A DNA stretch of 64,000 bases from Carnobacterium maltaromaticum DSM 20342 (GTDB taxonomy: Bacteria; Bacillota; Bacilli; Lactobacillales; Carnobacteriaceae), in the NCBI RefSeq assembly GCF_000744945.1, contig NZ_JQMX01000001.1:1736001-1800000 (forward strand), given 5' to 3'. Both the position numbers and the translations under genes were made by a program. The notes under the pieces were generated by a model. It had not been told where the DNA came from and searched no databases. It was given only the letters and a program-made list of their open reading frames with translations. This document shows positions 26,958-34,321 of the stretch, in pieces. How positions within the stretch are numbered: position 1 is the stretch's first letter; each line of letters opens with the position of its first letter.

Positions 26958-26974
26958 ACACAGGAGGAAATTTT

Positions 26975-27799
26975 ATGACATTAATTCCAAAAACATTAAC
27001 TATTGCTGGTAGCGACTCAAGTGGTGGCGCTGGTATTCAAGCTGATTTGAAAACATTTGGAGAATATAGTACTTACGGTTTAGCTGCACTTACAACTATC
27101 GTGACGATGGATCCAGACAATGGTTGGCATCATCAGGTGCATCCAATTGATGTGGCTATTGTTGAGGAACAATTAAAAACAATTCTAGCTGGTGGCGAAA
27201 TTGCTGCTATGAAAACTGGTATGCTAGGGAGTGTTCCTATTATTGATCTAGTAGCGAAAACAATCAAAGAACAACAACTTAAAAATATCGTTATTGATCC
27301 AGTAATGGTTTGCAAGGGCGAAGATGAAGTCTTAAATCCAGATAGCGCTGAGGCTTTACGTGATGAATTAATCCCATTAGCAACGGTTGCAACACCTAAT
27401 TTATTCGAAGCAGGTGTTTTATCTGGTTTAGGAAAACTAACAACTTTAGAAGATATGAAAGCTGCCGCTAAAAAAATTCATCTCTTAGGTGCTAAAAATG
27501 TTGTCATTAAAGGTGGAAAAGCCTTAGCAGGTGATAAAGCCATTGACCTATTTTACGATGGTTCAGAATTTTTAGTCTTGGAAAATCAAAAAATCACTCC
27601 TGCTTATAATCATGGAGCTGGATGCACATTTGCAGCAGCAATCACGGCTGGTTTAGCAAACGGACTTACAGTTAGAGATTCTGTCTTAAAGGCTAAAGAA
27701 TTTGTCTCAGAAGCTATTCGTAGCGGCTTTGCCTTCAATGAATATGTAGGTCCTGTTTTTCATGGCGGTTATCGTTTGACGAAACAAGAAAAAATTTAA
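26975..27799 (+). CDS. pdxK: Pyridoxine/pyridoxal kinase (PdxK of the ThiD type)
   Basis: A 274-residue ribokinase-fold kinase. TIAGSDSSGGAGIQADLKTF starts the substrate site, IVIDPVMVCKGEDEVL and ATPNLFEAGVLSG follow, and NHGAGCTF (catalytic Asp replaced by Gly-Ala-Gly-Cys form, as in the Bacillus PdxK/ThiD2 branch) closes the active site. The sequence is closer to Bacillus PdxK than to ThiD. It salvages B6 vitamers to the 5-phosphates. CAGGAGG lies before the ATG. A dispersed hairpin repeat occupies its leader. Confidence 0.9.
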   Translation: MTLIPKTLTIAGSDSSGGAGIQADLKTFGEYSTYGLAALTTIVTMDPDNGWHHQVHPIDVAIVEEQLKTILAGGEIAAMKTGMLGSVPIIDLVAKTIKEQQLKNIVIDPVMVCKGEDEVLNPDSAEALRDELIPLATVATPNLFEAGVLSGLGKLTTLEDMKAAAKKIHLLGAKNVVIKGGKALAGDKAIDLFYDGSEFLVLENQKITPAYNHGAGCTFAAAITAGLANGLTVRDSVLKAKEFVSEAIRSGFAFNEYVGPVFHGGYRLTKQEKI

Positions 27800-27806
27800 T
27801 CTTTTT

Positions 27807-27856
27807 AAATGAGCTAGAAGGAGTGTCTATTATGCCTCCCTTCAGCTCATTTTTTA
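27807..27856 (+). terminator. Terminator of pdxK
   Basis: AAATGAGCT (27807-27815) pairs with AGCTCATTT (27844-27852), extended inward by GAAGG with CCTTC. A T run follows. Confidence 0.85.
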
Positions 27857-27987
27857 CTTAAACATATCTGAACTTCATTAGTTCTATTTCTTCTTTTCCA
27901 CCTTAACCATCTCATCAAATCGGAGATACCTCTTCCTAAAAAAATCCAAATCAACTTCCCCTTACAAAACACTTTATTTCTAAACAC

Positions 27988-28731
27988 TTATTTTTTCAAC
28001 TTAAATACAATAAAATCAGCACATCTTAAATCTTCTTCAAAAGAAGGATACTTAGCTAGCATTTCCTCAGATGGTTTTGGTTCAAGTAAACTGTCTAAAT
28101 TAAAACCAATTTTAAGGAGCGTTGTTAAATAGGTTGTTAAAGTTCTGTGAAAAAAAAGAATATCTGCTTCTTTTCCTAATTTTTGTCGATATTCACCTTC
28201 ATAAAAATAATTATCAACCCTCCAAAAAAGTTTATCTCCATTTACATCCTTCTCCCAGCCACTATTAGGCGTCACAAAACAAGGGTGTAAAATAGAAAAA
28301 ACTAACTCACCATTTGGTTTTAGTATACGATACATTTCTTTCAAGGCAGACTCGTATTCTGGTAAATCCTGAATAACCATATTTGAAATAACTAAATCAA
28401 AGCTTTCATCTGCTAAAAAATCTAGCTTCTCACAGTTACCTTCAAAATATTTAATTGCTAGATTTGAATTTGTTCGTTCTTCAGCTATTTCAATCATTCT
28501 TGTTGAATAATCTACTCCTGTGACTCTGGCTTTCTCTTTAGCTAAAAGGCGGCTTAAATAACCTTCTCCACAGCCTGCATCTAACACTTCTTTATTTTCA
28601 ATCATTCCAATTAGTGAAAAAATAGCTGGGTTTAATACTATTTCTTTGTGAATGTCCCCATACTCGCCATGCGTTGCTGCATATTCGTTTGCAAAATTAT
28701 TCCATCTACGTTTAATTTCTTTAGCATCCAT
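27988..28731 (-). CDS. Class I SAM-dependent methyltransferase
   Basis: 247 residues. Motif I is LDAGCGEGYLSRLLA (about residues 50-64), the acidic residue after strand 2 is in VTGVDYSTRMI, and the Methyltransf_11 pattern ESFDLVISNMVIQDLPEYE follows (FDLVISNMVIQDLPEYE). The substrate cannot be inferred. I use the ATG at 28731, 8 bases after AAAGGGG; a GTG at 28740 is directly at that site. It lies downstream of the 6S RNA terminator. Confidence 0.9.
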   Translation of the reverse strand: MDAKEIKRRWNNFANEYAATHGEYGDIHKEIVLNPAIFSLIGMIENKEVLDAGCGEGYLSRLLAKEKARVTGVDYSTRMIEIAEERTNSNLAIKYFEGNCEKLDFLADESFDLVISNMVIQDLPEYESALKEMYRILKPNGELVFSILHPCFVTPNSGWEKDVNGDKLFWRVDNYFYEGEYRQKLGKEADILFFHRTLTTYLTTLLKIGFNLDSLLEPKPSEEMLAKYPSFEEDLRCADFIVFKLKK

Positions 28732-28785
28732 TCTCTTCACCCCTTTATCTGATTATATCCTATAAAGATAACGTTTAGTATACAT

Positions 28786-28816
28786 AAAAAAACCGCCTAG
28801 TCACGAGGACTAGACG
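28786..28816 (-). terminator. Terminator of the 6S RNA transcript
   Basis: The stem CGTCTAGTC with GACTAGGCG (28808-28816 with 28794-28802) and a 7-T run on the minus strand. It lies 46 bases beyond the closing stem of the 6S RNA. Confidence 0.82.
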
Positions 28817-28861
28817 ATCTTAAAAATAATTTACTTTTAAAAGAAATCCGATTGTGCCGGT

Positions 28862-29032
28862 TCAGCATCCCGATGTGTTGCCCCGCTTATAGCAAGGTGG
28901 GCTCCGCTGTCAAACATCTCTAACTACCAAGTGAAAAGGCTTGTTATCAGTTTGATTTCAGTTTGGATCCCTAAAAGGTATTACTTGTTCGGTCACCACT
29001 GTAAAGGATATATCGTACACATCAGATATCTT
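28862..29032 (-). ncRNA. ssrS: 6S RNA
   Basis: The minus strand has a sigma-A promoter and a terminator but no ORF. The predicted RNA starts near 29032 and begins AAGATATCTGATGTGT. Its 3-prime region has ACACATCGGGA, which closes a terminal stem (CTGATGTGT with ACACATCGG). The interior is a long imperfect hairpin with GCGGAGCCCACC and GCTATAAGCGGGGC. This long quasi-palindromic rod of about 170 bases with a GATGTGT start resembles Firmicute 6S RNA, which binds the sigma-A RNA polymerase holoenzyme in stationary phase. Ends are approximate. Confidence 0.75.
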
Positions 29033-29038
29033 ACCCAT

Positions 29039-29067
29039 ATAATAGCATCCAGCTAAAAAACTAGCAA
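29039..29067 (-). promoter_or_regulatory. Promoter of 6S RNA
   Basis: On the minus strand, TTGCTA (29062-29067), a 17-base spacer, and TATTAT (29039-29044), 7 bases before the predicted 5-prime end. Confidence 0.82.
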
Positions 29068-29178
29068 CTGTTTTGCTCAAAAAAAATGGAGACTTTAAAT
29101 TAATTTAATAAATTACTGCCTATTTAATGAATGAATTTATTTACAATTTGTGCTACTCTATCACTAGAGGTGAAGGAC

Positions 29179-29688
29179 ATGATTCATATCTATATGAAGG
29201 AACAATATGTCGCTAGAAAAGAACGCATTATTATAAAAGATGAAGCCGGAAAAGATATTTATTTAATCACAGGCAAATGGGGTAATGTTGGAGATGGCTT
29301 ATATTTGTACAAGATAGACGGCACTTTAGTCGCTGAAGTCAAACAAACAAAACTTTCTTTAATGCCGAAATTTGATATCTATTTAAGCGGTAAAAAAGTT
29401 TGTTCTGTTTCAAAGTATCCTGGTATTCACAATCCTTATTTTCGTGTCAGTCGAATTCATTGGATTATTAGTGGTGATTTTGCAAATCATCATTATAAAA
29501 TTCTCCACTTGACTAAAACTGTCATGACAATGGATAAAGTTTATTTAGCCTCTGGAGATTTTTATGCTCTTTCTATTAAAAGAGAGCAAGATTTACCTCT
29601 CTGCGTCTGTCTTGCTGTTATATTAGATCATTGGGTAATCCCACGCGCACCAGCTAAAGATGGACCTCTTAATTTACCTGCCTATTAA
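29179..29688 (+). CDS. LURP-one-related/tubby-like protein (YxjI type)
   Basis: A 169-residue protein with the beta-rich pattern of LURP-one/tubby C-terminal-like domains: IIIKDEAGKDIYLITGKW, KIDGTLVAEVKQTKLSLMPK and FDIYLSGKKVCSVSKYPG (typical repeating strand pairs). The function of the bacterial members is unknown; phospholipid scramblases share the fold. I place the start at 29179 (MIHIYMKEQ) because GGTGAAGGA lies just upstream; an ATG at 29131 has no such site. Monocistronic. Confidence 0.78.
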   Translation: MIHIYMKEQYVARKERIIIKDEAGKDIYLITGKWGNVGDGLYLYKIDGTLVAEVKQTKLSLMPKFDIYLSGKKVCSVSKYPGIHNPYFRVSRIHWIISGDFANHHYKILHLTKTVMTMDKVYLASGDFYALSIKREQDLPLCVCLAVILDHWVIPRAPAKDGPLNLPAY

Positions 29689-29700
29689 TGACACAATCAT

Positions 29701-29747
29701 AAAAGTCTTTCCTATTCATAATTTCTGAATAGAAAAGACTTTTTTTA
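29701..29747. terminator. Bidirectional terminator
   Basis: AAAAGTCTTT and CTATTCA pair with TGAATAG and AAAGACTTTT around a short loop. It lies between the LURP-one gene and the convergent acetyltransferase. Confidence 0.88.
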
Positions 29748-29751
29748 TCGT

Positions 29752-30315
29752 TTAAACTTGTTTTTGCATATGATTGTATTCGTGACCACTGATTGTAACT
29801 TCACCAGTCTTTTTAAATCCCATTTTTTCATATAACTTTTGGGCACCAGCATTAGATTGATCACAATTTAAGCCGATAATTTCTTCTCCGTCTTCTTTAG
29901 CAAACTCTCCTAATGCATCTAATAGTTCCGTACCTACTCCACGACCACGGAATTTTTCTGCCGTTACAAGTGAATCTAAGTACCATTCACCTGCAAAAGT
30001 CTCCTTTTCAATAAAGAGTCTACTATCAGAGTTAAGTCCCTTTGCTTCTAAAATATCAATTAAGGGTTCATCAATCACTGGTTCTTTTTCACCACGATAG
30101 CCAAAGACAACCCCAGCAATTTCACCATCACGCATACACACGTGAGCATGGCGGTAACTATAGCGGTATGTTTCAGTTTGAATACCTTCAACTAATAATT
30201 CTTCAATTGTTTCTTTTGAATATTCTTTAAATACTTCAAGCTCCATATCTTCTAAAATCACCATAATTAATGGTGCTAATGCTTTTGCATCTTCTTTTCT
30301 TGCTTCTCTAATCAT
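29752..30315 (-). CDS. GNAT-family N-acetyltransferase
   Basis: A 187-residue acyl-CoA-dependent acetyltransferase. The pyrophosphate-binding motif is FRGRGVGTELLDALGE (R-G-R-G-V-G), followed by GLNCDQSNAGAQKLYEKMGF, typical of the C-terminal GNAT half. The N-terminal 70 residues (LAPLIMVILEDMELEVFKEY) resemble the YjdJ-like group seen in Lactobacillales. The acceptor is unknown. It lies 20 bases downstream of the TetR gene and is probably cotranscribed. Confidence 0.9.
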   Translation of the reverse strand: MIREARKEDAKALAPLIMVILEDMELEVFKEYSKETIEELLVEGIQTETYRYSYRHAHVCMRDGEIAGVVFGYRGEKEPVIDEPLIDILEAKGLNSDSRLFIEKETFAGEWYLDSLVTAEKFRGRGVGTELLDALGEFAKEDGEEIIGLNCDQSNAGAQKLYEKMGFKKTGEVTISGHEYNHMQKQV

Positions 30316-30335
30316 TCATTTCACTCTTCCAATCT

Positions 30336-30914
30336 TTAAATTATCCCTAATGCTCTTTTCGCAAATTGGTAAACTTCTTCTTTTTGATCTTCTACGGCAG
30401 TATCATCTGTTTCTGCATACAAATATAATTGCTCTGCTGCATTTTCGATTAAACCAATTAATAAACGGGCTGTCGCTTTAGGATTCATCTTAGCTGTAAT
30501 GGCTTCCTTAGCTATGCCTTGTTCAAGAAAATCTGTCACATATAGATAGTAAGGTTCATAAATCTTTTCCCATTCATTTAAATGCTCACTGGAAGCTAAA
30601 CCAGCATAGGTTAACGCAATCACATCTGCATATTTTTCTGTAATACTAAAACTAATTTCAATCAATTGATTTAATTGTTCTGAATAAGGTAAAGTTGGAT
30701 CCATTCCTTGATGCAACTCCGCAATATTTTTTTCTACTACTACCTCAGCTATAGCTGGCATAATAGCTAATTTTGAAGGGAAATATAAGTAGTACGTTCC
30801 TTGGGCAACACCTGCGATTTTAACGATATCTGCAATTTTAGTTTGCTCTAAACCTTTTTCATTAAAAGCTTCTATGGCGGCTGAAATTAATCTATTTTTC
30901 TTATCAAGTTTCAT
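30336..30914 (-). CDS. TetR-family transcriptional regulator
   Basis: 192 residues. The HTH is at about 5-50, with IADIVKIAGVAQGTYYLYFP the classic TetR recognition region (IVKIAGVAQGTYYLYFPSK). The C-terminal ligand domain contains QLNQLIEISFSITEKYADV. I use the ATG at 30914, preceded by AAGGGG; an in-frame start at 30974 would run through the promoter. Its own operator-like sequence overlaps its promoter, suggesting autorepression. Target genes beyond the GNAT gene are unknown. Confidence 0.92.
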   Translation of the reverse strand: MKLDKKNRLISAAIEAFNEKGLEQTKIADIVKIAGVAQGTYYLYFPSKLAIMPAIAEVVVEKNIAELHQGMDPTLPYSEQLNQLIEISFSITEKYADVIALTYAGLASSEHLNEWEKIYEPYYLYVTDFLEQGIAKEAITAKMNPKATARLLIGLIENAAEQLYLYAETDDTAVEDQKEEVYQFAKRALGII

Positions 30915-30960
30915 TTTGCACCCCTTAATTTGAACTAAACATGTTCTTAACACAAAAACA

Positions 30961-31005
30961 TGACTGACTATCATTCATTTTATCTTATTAAACACTAAAT
31001 GTCAA
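30961..31005 (-). promoter_or_regulatory. Promoter and TetR-type operator of the TetR-GNAT unit
   Basis: On the minus strand, TTGACA (31000-31005), a 17-base spacer, and TAAAAT (30977-30982). Immediately after it, 30961-30977 reads TGACTGACTATCATTCA, an imperfect palindrome of TGA/TCA repeats typical of TetR multidrug-type operators. Confidence 0.8.
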
Positions 31006-31110
31006 TCATAAACACACTCGAATAACTCAGTTATTTTTTATTTTGTTTTACGTTTACATAGTTTTAAAAAAAGGATTTTAAATTAGAAAACGTTTTACTT
31101 CTAACACATC

Positions 31111-31129
31111 ATGTTAGAAATAGTAACAT
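31111..31129 (+). promoter_or_regulatory. Inverted repeat upstream of the amino acid transporter
   Basis: ATGTTA and TAACAT flank seven bases. A possible -10 (TATACA near 31136) follows, so it may be an operator over the promoter of the transporter operon. Confidence 0.45.
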
Positions 31130-31202
31130 TAGTGGTATACATATTAGTTGCAAGTTTTTGGCTTTTCCAATAAAATAAAACCTTGAATAGGAGGAGATTT
31201 CA

Positions 31203-32639
31203 TTGAACACACGTAAAACATACTTATTTCTATTTTCATTATTATTAACTTTAGGTGTTTTATTAAACTTTACATTAACTACTGATGCTCATGCTGAAAC
31301 AAAAGAAAAATATATTATTGGTACAGACGTTACTTTTGCTCCCTTTGAATTCCAAGATGCCAATAACAATTTCGTTGGAATTGATATGGATTTACTTAAC
31401 GCTATTGCTGAAGATCAAGGTTTTGAAGTTGAGATTAAACCCCTAGGCTTCAATGCCGCAGTTCAAGCTCTACAAGCAGATCAGGTTGACGCTGTCATTG
31501 CTGGAATGAGCATTACGGATGAACGAAAACAAACATTTGATTTTTCTGATCCTTATTTTGAAAGTGGTGTCGTTATGGCTGTAGCTGATACCAATGATAC
31601 AATTAAATCTTATGAGGATTTAAAAGGGAAAACAGTTGCAATCAAAACAGGAACTGAAGGAGCTACTTTTGCTAACTCAATCAAAGATAAATACGGTTTT
31701 AAAGTTTCAACTTTTGATGACTCTGCTAATATGTACGAAGCTGTTAAAGCTGGAAGTGCTGATGCAGCCTTTGAAGATTATCCAGTAATGGCCTACGCGA
31801 TTACACAAAATGCGCCACTAAAATTAGTTGGAGAAAAAGAAAAAGGCGGGCAATATGGTTTTGCTGTTAATAAGGGACAAAATCCGGAATTGCTAACTAA
31901 ATTTAACAATGGTTTAACCAATTTAAAAAATAGTGGAAAATATAAAGAGATTACTGAAAAATATCTAGGTGAAGAAAAAACAGAAAAACAAAGTATTTTT
32001 GCTTTAGTTAAAGAAAATTACAAACAACTTTTAAGTGGTCTAGGGACAACTTTATTTGTTACTCTAGTTTCAATAGCAATTGCATCAGTCTTAGGTATTT
32101 TATTTGGCCTAATGAGTGTCGCTCCTAGTAAGATTTTAAGAGGAATCTCAATGGTTTATGTCGATATCATGCGTGGTATCCCAATGATGGTTTTAGCTTT
32201 CTTCGTATTCTTTACGATTCCACAACTGCTAGGAATTAAAATGGTGGCAACTATTGCTGCAATAATTGTTTTAAGTTTAAATGCTGGAGCTTATATTGCT
32301 GAGTTAGTTCGTGGAGGAATTAACGCCGTTGACAAAGGTCAACTTGAAGCCGCTCGTAGTTTAGGTTTACCTTATAGTAAAGCCATGCGTAAAATCATTT
32401 TACCGCAAGCGATCAAAATTATGATTCCTTCATTTATTAATCAATTTGTCATTACCTTAAAAGATACAACGATTCTTTCTGTAATTGGGCTAGTTGAATT
32501 AACTCAATCTGGTAAAATTGTTGTTGCTAGAACGTACGATTCAAATATGTGGTTTGTGATTGCCTTTATTTACATTGTTGTTATCACTGCCTTAACACGA
32601 ATCTCTAATAGGATTGAAAGGAGAGTTAACAATGGTTAA
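31203..32639 (+). CDS. glnP: Amino acid ABC transporter, fused substrate-binding protein and permease (GlnP type)
   Basis: 478 residues with a signal peptide (1-31), a periplasmic-type binding domain (about 36-255, starting [15 protein letters not shown] and containing [20 protein letters not shown]), then a permease with membrane segments from 280 and the EAA loop [20 protein letters not shown]. One-piece binding protein and permease is the GlnP layout of lactic acid bacteria, for glutamine, glutamate or related amino acids. The start is TTG, with AGGAGGAG 6 bases upstream. It overlaps glnQ by 8 bases. Confidence 0.93.
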   Translation: MNTRKTYLFLFSLLLTLGVLLNFTLTTDAHAETKEKYIIGTDVTFAPFEFQDANNNFVGIDMDLLNAIAEDQGFEVEIKPLGFNAAVQALQADQVDAVIAGMSITDERKQTFDFSDPYFESGVVMAVADTNDTIKSYEDLKGKTVAIKTGTEGATFANSIKDKYGFKVSTFDDSANMYEAVKAGSADAAFEDYPVMAYAITQNAPLKLVGEKEKGGQYGFAVNKGQNPELLTKFNNGLTNLKNSGKYKEITEKYLGEEKTEKQSIFALVKENYKQLLSGLGTTLFVTLVSIAIASVLGILFGLMSVAPSKILRGISMVYVDIMRGIPMMVLAFFVFFTIPQLLGIKMVATIAAIIVLSLNAGAYIAELVRGGINAVDKGQLEAARSLGLPYSKAMRKIILPQAIKIMIPSFINQFVITLKDTTILSVIGLVELTQSGKIVVARTYDSNMWFVIAFIYIVVITALTRISNRIERRVNNG

Positions 32640-33363
32640 ATTAAATGTTCAAGAGTTAAAGAAAAGTTATGGTTCATTAGAAGTTTTAAAAGGTTTAAAC
32701 TTAGAAGTTCAAGAAGGAGAAGTCGTTTGTTTAATCGGACCTTCTGGCTCAGGAAAAAGTACTTTTTTACGTTGTATGAACCATTTAGAAGAAATTAATG
32801 GTGGAACAATTATTATTGATGGCTATGATTTAACTGATACGAGCCTAGATATTAATAAAGTACGTGAAAATATCGGAATGGTTTTTCAACATTTTAATTT
32901 ATTTCCACATTTAACGATTTTAGAAAATATCACGTTAGCACCAATCGAATTAAAAAAATTAACTAAAGAAGAAGCCCGTCAAAAGGCTTTTGACTTATTA
33001 GAAACTGTTGGACTAAGAGAAAAAGCCGATGCTTATCCAAGTTCTTTATCAGGTGGGCAAAAACAGCGTGTCGCAATTGCAAGAGCTTTAGCTATGTCTC
33101 CTGACATTATGTTGTTTGACGAGCCTACAAGCGCCTTAGATCCTGAGATGGTGGGCGATGTCTTAGCTGTTATGCAACAATTAGCAAAAGAAGGCATGAC
33201 CATGATTGTTGTGACTCATGAAATGGGCTTTGCAAAAGAAGTTGCAGATCGTGTTGTCTTTATGGATGGTGGCTTAATTGTTGAAGAAGGCAAACCTGAA
33301 GAAGTCTTTAATCAACCTAAAAATGAACGCACAAAAAATTTCTTAGATAAAGTTTTAATTTAA
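32632..33363 (+). CDS. glnQ: Amino acid ABC transporter ATP-binding protein (GlnQ)
   Basis: 243 residues. Walker [11 protein letters not shown]-loop [10 protein letters not shown], signature [15 protein letters not shown], Walker [16 protein letters not shown] and switch His in VVTHEMGFA are all intact. AGGAGAG lies before the ATG at 32632, inside the end of glnP; an in-frame start at 32614 has no ribosome binding site. It powers the GlnP fusion protein. It may also serve the ATPase-less transporter at 59258-60822; that is inference. Confidence 0.96.
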   Translation: MVKLNVQELKKSYGSLEVLKGLNLEVQEGEVVCLIGPSGSGKSTFLRCMNHLEEINGGTIIIDGYDLTDTSLDINKVRENIGMVFQHFNLFPHLTILENITLAPIELKKLTKEEARQKAFDLLETVGLREKADAYPSSLSGGQKQRVAIARALAMSPDIMLFDEPTSALDPEMVGDVLAVMQQLAKEGMTMIVVTHEMGFAKEVADRVVFMDGGLIVEEGKPEEVFNQPKNERTKNFLDKVLI

Positions 33364-33364
33364 C

Positions 33365-33402
33365 AAAAATACGCCCTTAGTACTATTAGGGCGTATTTTT
33401 GT
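33365..33402 (+). terminator. Terminator of glnPQ
   Basis: AAAAATACGCCCT pairs with AGGGCGTATTTTT around a short loop, then a T run. Confidence 0.9.
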
Positions 33403-33507
33403 ATCTAATTGTTCCTTTAGCCCTACCCTTTAATAGAAATAGATTCTAATTTTCAAAAAATAACTATTTTTAGGGAATTTAAAAATAGTTCGCTATATAA
33501 ATAGTGA

Positions 33508-33608
33508 TTGAAAATAATTAAGTAATTGTGTAAAATAGAGTTGTAGAGCACTAGTCAGCTCTTCCAAAGTAGGCTAAAAAGCTGAGAACTTTTGTTCTCA
33601 GCTTTTTT
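33508..33608 (+). ncRNA. Candidate small RNA gene with its own promoter and terminator
   Basis: A near-consensus promoter, TTGAAA (33508-33513), 17-base spacer, TAAAAT (33531-33536), is followed 40 bases later by a strong terminator (14-bp stem 33576-33589 with 33594-33607, then T run). There is no ORF between. The predicted RNA, about 33543-33608, is about 66 bases long: a small GAGC-GCTC hairpin, a single-stranded part with CTCTTCC, and the terminator stem. The pyrimidine stretch could pair with ribosome binding sites. The gene part proper starts near 33543. Confidence 0.6.
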
Positions 33609-33628
33609 ACATAGTTAAGATATGAATT

Positions 33629-33654
33629 AGAACAGCTTTATTCACACCCTGTTA
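33629..33654. repeat. 26-bp direct repeat, first copy
   Basis: AGAACAGCTTTATTCACACC followed by CTGTTA. It is repeated at 33751-33776 with one mismatch. Confidence 0.8.
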
Positions 33655-33750
33655 TAATTTGGTTCCTAAAGCTTGCTTCTAGTAAACTTCAGCACGATCC
33701 TTCAATCGAAACTGCCGATTGCTGGCTCTTGCCTCCAGTTTATACAAAGC

Positions 33751-33776
33751 AGAACAGCTTTATTCACACCTTGTTA
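33751..33776. repeat. 26-bp direct repeat, second copy
   Basis: The same 26 bases as 33629-33654 apart from C to T at one site. It abuts the stop codon of the lipoprotein gene. The 96 bases between the copies contain a weak AAACTG-CAGTTT hairpin and nothing coding that I recognise. Confidence 0.8.
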
Positions 33777-33777
33777 C

Positions 33778-34176
33778 TTAAAATTGTTCTGCAAGTTCTT
33801 TAATTTTCTTTTTAATTTCCATACGTTGTTCTCTTGTTAAGTCGCCACCTAATTGTTTTTTCAATTCAATAATCTCTTCTTTCAAATCGCGCTTTTTATC
33901 CTCTATATTCTGCTCTACTTCTTCTGTTGTTTCTTGCTTAGGAACATCTTCTTGATTATTAACTTGGCTTTCTTCATTTTCTTTTTGAGCCGTTTCTGTA
34001 TTCGCTAAAGCCAGTTCACGCAAGGTTGCCATTAAATCAGCATTTTCTTTTTTCAACTCTTTCAATTCTGTTTTTAATTCCTTGATCTCGTTCTCGTACT
34101 CCACTTCTCGATTTTCACTACAGCCACTAAGTAAAAAAACTGGCACTATTATACAAAATACTACTAATTTTTTCAT
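33778..34176 (-). CDS. Small coiled-coil lipoprotein
   Basis: 132 residues. The signal peptide ends in lipobox LLSGC (Cys at residue 19 from the chosen ATG). The mature part is highly charged: one heptad segment (EYENEIKELKTELKELKKEN), a Glu/Gln-rich linker, and a second heptad segment (KRDLKEEIIELKKQLGG). It would sit on the outer face of the membrane. The ATG at 34176 is chosen over a GTG at 34188, which overlaps the GGGAG site. Function unknown. Confidence 0.75.
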   Translation of the reverse strand: MKKLVVFCIIVPVFLLSGCSENREVEYENEIKELKTELKELKKENADLMATLRELALANTETAQKENEESQVNNQEDVPKQETTEEVEQNIEDKKRDLKEEIIELKKQLGGDLTREQRMEIKKKIKELAEQF

Positions 34177-34283
34177 GTGTACACACACTCCCTATATAAA
34201 AATAAATAAACTATGTATCTTTATCATAAGCTTCCCCTACCATAAAGACAATAGGTTCTTTTTATTTCTCTTAAATTTTAATC

Positions 34284-34318
34284 AAAAAACCATCTGCTAT
34301 ACTAAATAGCAAATGGTT
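34284..34318 (-). terminator. Terminator of uvrC
   Basis: AACCAT and TGCTAT pair with ATAGCA and ATGGTT (34288-34300 with 34306-34318) with one mismatch; a T run follows on the minus strand. Confidence 0.85.
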
Positions 34319-34321
34319 CTT

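Noticed and set aside
28862..29032. Plus-strand reading of the 6S-like palindrome, or SRP RNA/tmRNA
   Set aside because: The consensus promoter and T-run terminator are both on the minus strand, and neither the SRP Alu/GGAG-AGCAGG core nor the tmRNA ends are present.
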